From Cycas panzhihuaensis (Eukaryota > Cycadophyta): a stretch of 64,000 nucleotides of DNA. The notes under the pieces were generated by a model. It was not told the DNA's origin, made no database searches, and saw only the letters and a program-made list of their open reading frames with translations. The translations under genes and the position numbers were made by a program. Position 1 is the first letter of the stretch; each line of letters opens with the position of its first letter. This document shows positions 59,405 to 64,000 of the stretch, piece after piece. The stretch spans positions 230,647,741 to 230,711,740 of the forward strand of contig CM041465.1 of the NCBI GenBank assembly GCA_023213395.1. The letters are read 5' to 3'.

Positions 59405-59720
59405 ATGTGGCCTATATAGGAGGTTACTTCTATATATGTCTTAAGATATTCCAAAATAACTTTAATGAGATTAGTATAACCTCTTATGTAGGCCAAATAT
59501 AGGGTAGTTTGGCCTTCGATATTGTGGCCTTCTAGAAGTACACCAATTAAACTTCTACTCTTCCTTGATGAGGCTCTTATAAGTAAATATCTAATTCTTT
59601 CTACATACCCTTCTAAGACCAAGTGATAACTATCATTCTATGTATCCTATATAAATTCCAAGATAGATGAAGGAGATGGCTCTATACTCATGGTCTTAGA
59701 ATCTTTTAAGTGATTATTGT
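59405..59720 (-). pseudogene. Fragment resembling ankyrin region of KEG-type RING E3 ligase
   Basis: The minus strand reads YHLVLEGYVERIRYLLIRAS, SRKSRSLIGVLLEGHNIEGQ, TTLYLAYIRGYTNLIKVILE and YLKTYIEV. Plant KEEP ON GOING (KEG) has LV.EG.V..VRDLLAK......SI.SLLEAQNADGQTALHLACRRG..ELVEAILEY.EA.V between its kinase and ankyrin repeats. The odd spacer between the first unit and DGQTALHLA fits KEG better than generic ankyrins. An upstream piece PSSILEFI*DT*NDSYH is consistent. Kinase, RING and most repeats are absent. Confidence 0.6.
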
Positions 59721-60185
59721 AACCAAAGAATGGATGCCATAGTTATACATCCTTTTGTATCCTTTGATAGAGGTTTTCTTACCCATATAGATGCCTAAGA
59801 CTAAACCTATTATTCTCTACTATCCTCTAGATTAATTACATTTAACCTTTGATTAGGCACTAGGTATGTTATGCCTTTAGAAGATATGGTAGAAAACTAG
59901 TCAGGTCCTAGTTGTGAATGGCAATTGATCAACCACTAACACTTTGTTGATCCCTAATAACAACTGTTAGGACCAATCACCTATGTGATTTATGAAATTG
60001 ATAGACTTTGCTAAAGGTGCACATATAAAGATTCAATGCAAGCACATCATGGACCATGGAGAAGTAGGCCTTCCAAGTTGATGCCTAGGTTCTGAGTTTT
60101 CATATCAAGATTCTAGCCATTTTCTCATGGTTTAGGATTTATTAAGGGAAGCAAACCTTAAAATTAGCTAGGAAGTATTAGAAAA

Positions 60186-60463
60186 TGCTTTGATAATATA
60201 TTAACAAAATAAATGCATAATGAAATCATGATAGAAATGAACATAACAGAAATAACTAAGAATACCAGGATAATAAATGATATTCATCATGATATACCTT
60301 ACAACATATGACTCAATATATTATTCATATATGTATTCTATCATACACTCTAGATGTTTATATATAGTACTATTGTGGGTTTGGTGTGGACTTGATGTGG
60401 GTTCCATCTTATGTGAGATATCTCCTAGATAAATGTACATTACCAATAATTTGATATTCTAAT
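60186..60463 (-). repeat. Candidate LTR and primer-binding site of elements B/C
   Basis: On the minus strand a purine-rich CGGGGAGCA (60464-60472) is followed by about 260 bases and then TATTATCAAAGCAT (near 60187-60200), which matches the initiator-Met type at 11 of 14 bases. The candidate LTR is therefore about 60201-60463. Its first 52 bases recur at 62601-62652. Confidence 0.45.
60412..60463. repeat. 52-bp direct repeat, left copy
   Basis: It matches 62601-62652 at 51 of 52 positions; sequence beyond it differs. Confidence 0.9.
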
Positions 60464-61079
60464 GCTCCCCGTTAATGCACATTTTAATATACTAATATAT
60501 ATTTGAATTTACAATGCTTGATTCTTGGAAACTTCTTGAAGATGATATTTAGTACTGGTATTGTTACTTTATCTTCAACTAGATTCAGATCTTTAACTTA
60601 ACTTTGTCATTCTTAATTGTAGTGATGATGCTTTCTAATATAGTAATGCTTATTAATGTTGATATACCTCATAATGTTTGGAAATACTAGTATCATCATT
60701 AGCTACAAAGAATATCCAAAATCAAATTTAAATTCTAGTTTAATGTATTGAATCTCTATAGATAGAATTAAGTAACTTATCTATTATAGTTCTTTAATTA
60801 TCTTTGTCAAGTAATCTATTTCAAGAATATCTACTTCAATTTCTATTGTTATTTCAAGAACATCTATTTTAACTTCTCTTTCTTCATTTTGATCTTCTTC
60901 TTCTTGATCTCTTTAGATCATTGGAAAATCTCCTAGTTTGTATTCAACTTTAATTTCAATGTTTATGTCTTCTTCAATTTTTAAATTAGAAATATCACTT
61001 AATTATTTTATAGTAACTCCTTCGTTAACAACTTCTTCCACCATAGATTCATTTTCAATAACTTCAACTATTTCCTATT

Positions 61080-61481
61080 TAATAGTTTATCTTCTTTTCT
61101 TCAAGTGTTTTGCTTACCTTTTCTTGTAAAACTTATTCCTTTGCTCGAGTATTAGTTGACCTTTCTAGTGGTTTGTAATAAAGCTCTTTCGACTTGTTCA
61201 ATAATTCCTTTGATGTAATGATATGTTGTACTTGCAAATATATATCCTTTTCCAAATATAAAATAATGTATTTGAGTGCTCTTGTATCCTGTTGTATCTA
61301 AACATAGGCTTCATGTCTCTTACTACTATTAACTCTTAATTCAACAAGTGTTGGTGTGATATATCCTTTCACTAACAATTTCCCATAAAACTTTTGCTTC
61401 TAACTTGGATTTTATTATTTTTTACCAATAAGGATAAATTTTCCCATTAAGTTTAGGACATAAAAGAAGTGGAGATTCCAT
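61080..61481 (-). pseudogene. Element B copia-type gag, pseudogene
   Basis: On the minus strand from 61481: MESPLLLCPKLNGKIYPYW, stop, then in a second frame SKRHEAYVQIQQDTRALKYI, ILYLEKDIYLQVQHIITSKE and LLNKSKELYY. This fits copia gag (K..Y..W......AL..I...L...V...V....TSKE.W..L...Y). The downstream part is lost. Confidence 0.6.
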
Positions 61482-61539
61482 TTGATTGATATAATCAACC
61501 AAAATAGATGTAGGAAGTCACGTACATCATGTTCATTTA

Positions 61540-61860
61540 TTATTCATAGTTCTAAAAATATAAATTAAATTTGAAGTAAATTTTCTCTATGGAAAAATCA
61601 ACAAAATACCTTAAATCATAGTCTAAGATGAAGTGCTTTGAATTAGGATTTTGGCAGATCAAATGGTTTGAAAATCAAACTCCTAGTTGCAAAGTTATTA
61701 CAAAAATTGTGTTGTGATCTTCTTATGGACAAACATAAATTGGTTAGGGCTTAGCCCCTTTAATAAATTAGTCATTGGTCACATCAAAACTATATAGGAC
61801 TAAGGGCTTGACCATTTGGGGGCTAGAAAACTTGAAATCACTCTCTAATCAAATTTAATA
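61540..61860 (-). other. AT1-like leader of element B
   Basis: It has the same order of landmarks as A4 41150-41300 ('agcccctttaataaatta..tcattggtcacat', 'ggactaagggctt'). Non-coding. Confidence 0.6.
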
Positions 61861-62600
61861 TATTAAAAACATTGTAAAAAAACATTTAATCTAAAGTCAA
61901 AAATTCAAAAGATACTTGATTATTAACAAGTGACTATAGTGACTGAAATTTATGAATATTTGATCAAAAATCAATTAGATCAATTGAAATTTAGATTGAA
62001 TCTTTGTCTAATTTTTCAATGTGCTCAAGTGAGATATGATGCATATCTATGTGCTTTGATGGAGCTCAGGTGGAAGATGTCACAGATACGCCACACAAAA
62101 AGATATATACAGAGGTGATGACAACATAGTACTAGAGGAGCTCAACATAGGGATTTACTTTGATCATGACATGTAATCATATCATATAGAAGGAAGTGTG
62201 GTCTTTATCATCATAGAAGTTCACAAATCACTTGGATGTTGCTCGTAGGACTACATAACATAGAGGTTCTAGAAATAATATTCATAGGAGTAACTAGGTG
62301 TTACGGAAGCTAGTTAGGATTTTGTATGTTATATAGTTTCTTCATCACATACCTGCATGTATGATCACATAGGTTTAATCCATAGATGTGGGATGTAAAT
62401 GATTATTAGAAGGGCATATCTTTACACTCTTTCTTTACACATGTTGTATGGATGAGTAAGTTACATATGCACTTAACGAGGATAGTCACAAATAATAAAG
62501 AGGCTTGGGTGACACACAACAGATACTTCATGAAACTAGGGTTTCACAAGAAATAGGTGAGCCTCACATTTATTTAATAGATTGGAGTAAATAGATATTG
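61861..62600. other. Unassigned segment of element B
   Basis: It occupies the slot where family A carries host fragments. An open frame at 61930-62118 is unrecognised. I see no known domain. Confidence 0.35.
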
Positions 62601-62652
62601 TGTGAGATATCTCCTAGATAAATGTTCATTACCAATAATTTGATATTCTAAT
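62601..62652. repeat. 52-bp direct repeat, right copy
   Basis: See 60412-60463. It could be the outer end of a diverged or truncated 5' LTR of element B. Confidence 0.9.
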
Positions 62653-63059
62653 AAGTTATATTTCTAATAGGAAGAAGATTAAAGAGTATAATTCCAAGTG
62701 CTTATTGGAGGAGCATTTGAAGAGGCTTGCAAATGTACAGCTCAATATACTAAGTATGTGATACATAGTCCATGAAGAGTGTAATAACCCTATGAATGAA
62801 TGACTCAGTAATTATGTATTCATTTACTGAATTCCATGCTATAAGCCTATGATTCTTAATTAAATTCATGGTGACCAAGAAGATTACCAGAACTATATGA
62901 ATTTGAGTTATAGAGGTATATGAATTTGGGCAACTTTCACATTTACTTTTGCTTGTGATTTAATATGAAATAAATGAAATCTAGTAGTATGACCACTCTT
63001 TAATATCCTCATAGTATCCAAACTTGATATACAGTACTAGATTGAGATTTTTTGGCTTC
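62653..63059. other. Unassigned stretch
   Basis: I see no coding frame, LTR or leader similarity in it. Confidence 0.4.
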
Positions 63060-64000
63060 AGTCAAGAGAAATCCTTGCTAGTATCCTATTTTTTTATCAC
63101 CCCTACTTTTCAACCACCGTTAAAATTTTCATTCTTTTTTTAGTTTTTAAAGCCATATTTTATATATTTTAGAATATTCATAAAATATTCCCTTTTAAAT
63201 ATTTGTCCTAATTCTATAGTTCTTTGTAAATCTTTATAGCTCATTTTAAGCCCATTTTAAATAATTTTTAGCCTATTTTTTAATTTGTTTTAGGTAGTTC
63301 TCTTAATTTTTTTTAAAGATATTTTTAGTTTTTTATATATTCTTTTTCATGAAAATAAAAGGAATTATAAATTCCAATCATAAGATCTTTAAAATCTTGA
63401 AAAACTTGAAAGATTAAAAAGATGATCTCCTAATTGAACCACTCATCATTACTAGTCTTATCAAGGGAATGATTAAGACCCTTGAAGGTACCACTTTGCA
63501 TATATTGTTATGTTTTATTAAACTCTATAGACCATAGGGAAAGTTGATAGTTATCAAGTGTATTGAGTGGTAGATTGAGGTATATACTTGAAAATCTTAG
63601 AGTTTGGAGATTAAGCTAGACTTGGAGAGGATGAGTGCCTGGTTATAAGTCTTCTCTTAGATAGGAATCTATAATTTAGGCTATAATTTTGGGGGGTGAT
63701 AAATCCTTTAGTAGTTCCTACATATATTCTGGTATACAAGATCCTTGAGCTACCACTTATGAGTAGGTATACCATCAAATATAACTGTCTCAACTACCAG
63801 GGGTTATTAGGTAAGGAGACACTAAAACTATAACTACTATATTAACAAACCTTGTTAATTATATAAGATGTATATTTGAGACAAAATGGAATTTCAAATG
63901 GTCATAATTAATATCATTAAATTATTAGGCAATAATAATTTCCTATCTTAGAAGAAATAAGTCAAGAACATTCTAATAATAAATAAACTATAGGCTTATG
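63060..64000 (+). mobile_element. Copia5: leader and start of gag, cut by window end
   Basis: AT1-like leader (63060-63400) is followed by module M (63440-63860, collinear with Copia4 54950-55417). A gag start is at about 63892: MEFQMVIINIIKLLGNNNFL, S, TAG, KK, TAA, VKNILIINKL, TAG, AYG. The TAG stops fall at the Trp positions of the gag motif NNFLSWKK and LWAY. The remainder lies beyond the window. Confidence 0.75.

Noticed and set aside
59405-59720. Intact host ankyrin gene.
   Set aside because: Only about 100 codons with stops upstream, cut directly into Copia4 RNase H; kinase and RING parts of a KEG-like gene are missing.
1-64000. tRNA, rRNA or snoRNA genes.
   Set aside because: No tRNA arm motifs or rRNA sequence were seen; initiator-Met-like strings are primer-binding sites next to LTRs.

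Overview
The window looks like intergenic DNA from a plant nuclear genome, probably a large-genome, repeat-rich species. It is AT-rich, has no intact host gene, and is built almost entirely of decayed retrotransposons inserted into one another. The evidence for a plant is the combination of Ty1/copia and Ty3/gypsy pol domains, primer-binding sites resembling the plant initiator-Met type (TGGTATCAGAGC), a plant-type LINE with a DUF4283-like ORF1 and a C-terminal RNase H, and fragments of plant genes (ALDH10/BADH, NRAMP, UPL7-like, KEG-like, a PWWP protein). The species cannot be named from the sequence. I saw no tRNA, rRNA or CRISPR array. All element names (A1-A4, G1-G3, Copia1-5, B, C) are mine.

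Layout. From 1 to about 53,060 there is one nested stack. The oldest layer is a minus-strand Ty3/gypsy. Its G3 pol part (RNase H 52,919-53,055, then integrase 36,564-34,950) runs through a polypurine tract into an LTR (34,816-34,425 continued at 19,091-18,891). On the other side of that same LTR lie a primer-binding site and G2 gag, zinc knuckle, protease and RT (18,867 down to 4,693). Into this layer went four copies of a non-autonomous LTR family (A1 1-4,692; A3 4,994-10,644; a solo LTR 11,203-11,641; A2 11,899-17,758), a copia (Copia1, 19,092-34,424) and a second gypsy (G1, 36,577-52,913). Copia1 holds a roughly 6-kb LINE (LINE1). G1 holds a 5'-truncated LINE (LINE2), a fourth internal-bearing family-A copy (A4) and a 5'-truncated copia (Copia3). 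From 53,060 to the end come Copia4 (plus strand), a KEG-like ankyrin fragment, a minus-strand element pair B/C, and the 5' leader of Copia5, cut by the window edge.

The main biological signal is family A. Its members carry a roughly 370-440 bp LTR, an AGATCT-rich quasi-tandem leader (AT2), a second AT-rich leader (AT1), one copia-like gag ORF and no pol. Between AT2 and AT1 three of the four internal-bearing copies hold a different piece of host gene, always antisense to the element: ALDH10 plus PWWP in A3, UPL7-like in A2, NRAMP in A4. A1 has only about 230 bp in that slot. AT1 recurs in the leaders of Copia1, Copia4, Copia5 and element B, which suggests pol-bearing relatives that could have mobilised family A. 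Most in-frame stops in the decayed ORFs are TAG at expected Gln or Trp codons, and LTR pairs differ mainly by transitions, as expected after long cytosine methylation.

A second notable signal is A3. It lacks its 5' LTR and primer-binding site and is flanked by an exact 49-bp direct duplication of the gypsy sequence it interrupts, unlike the 5-bp duplications of A2 and the solo LTR.
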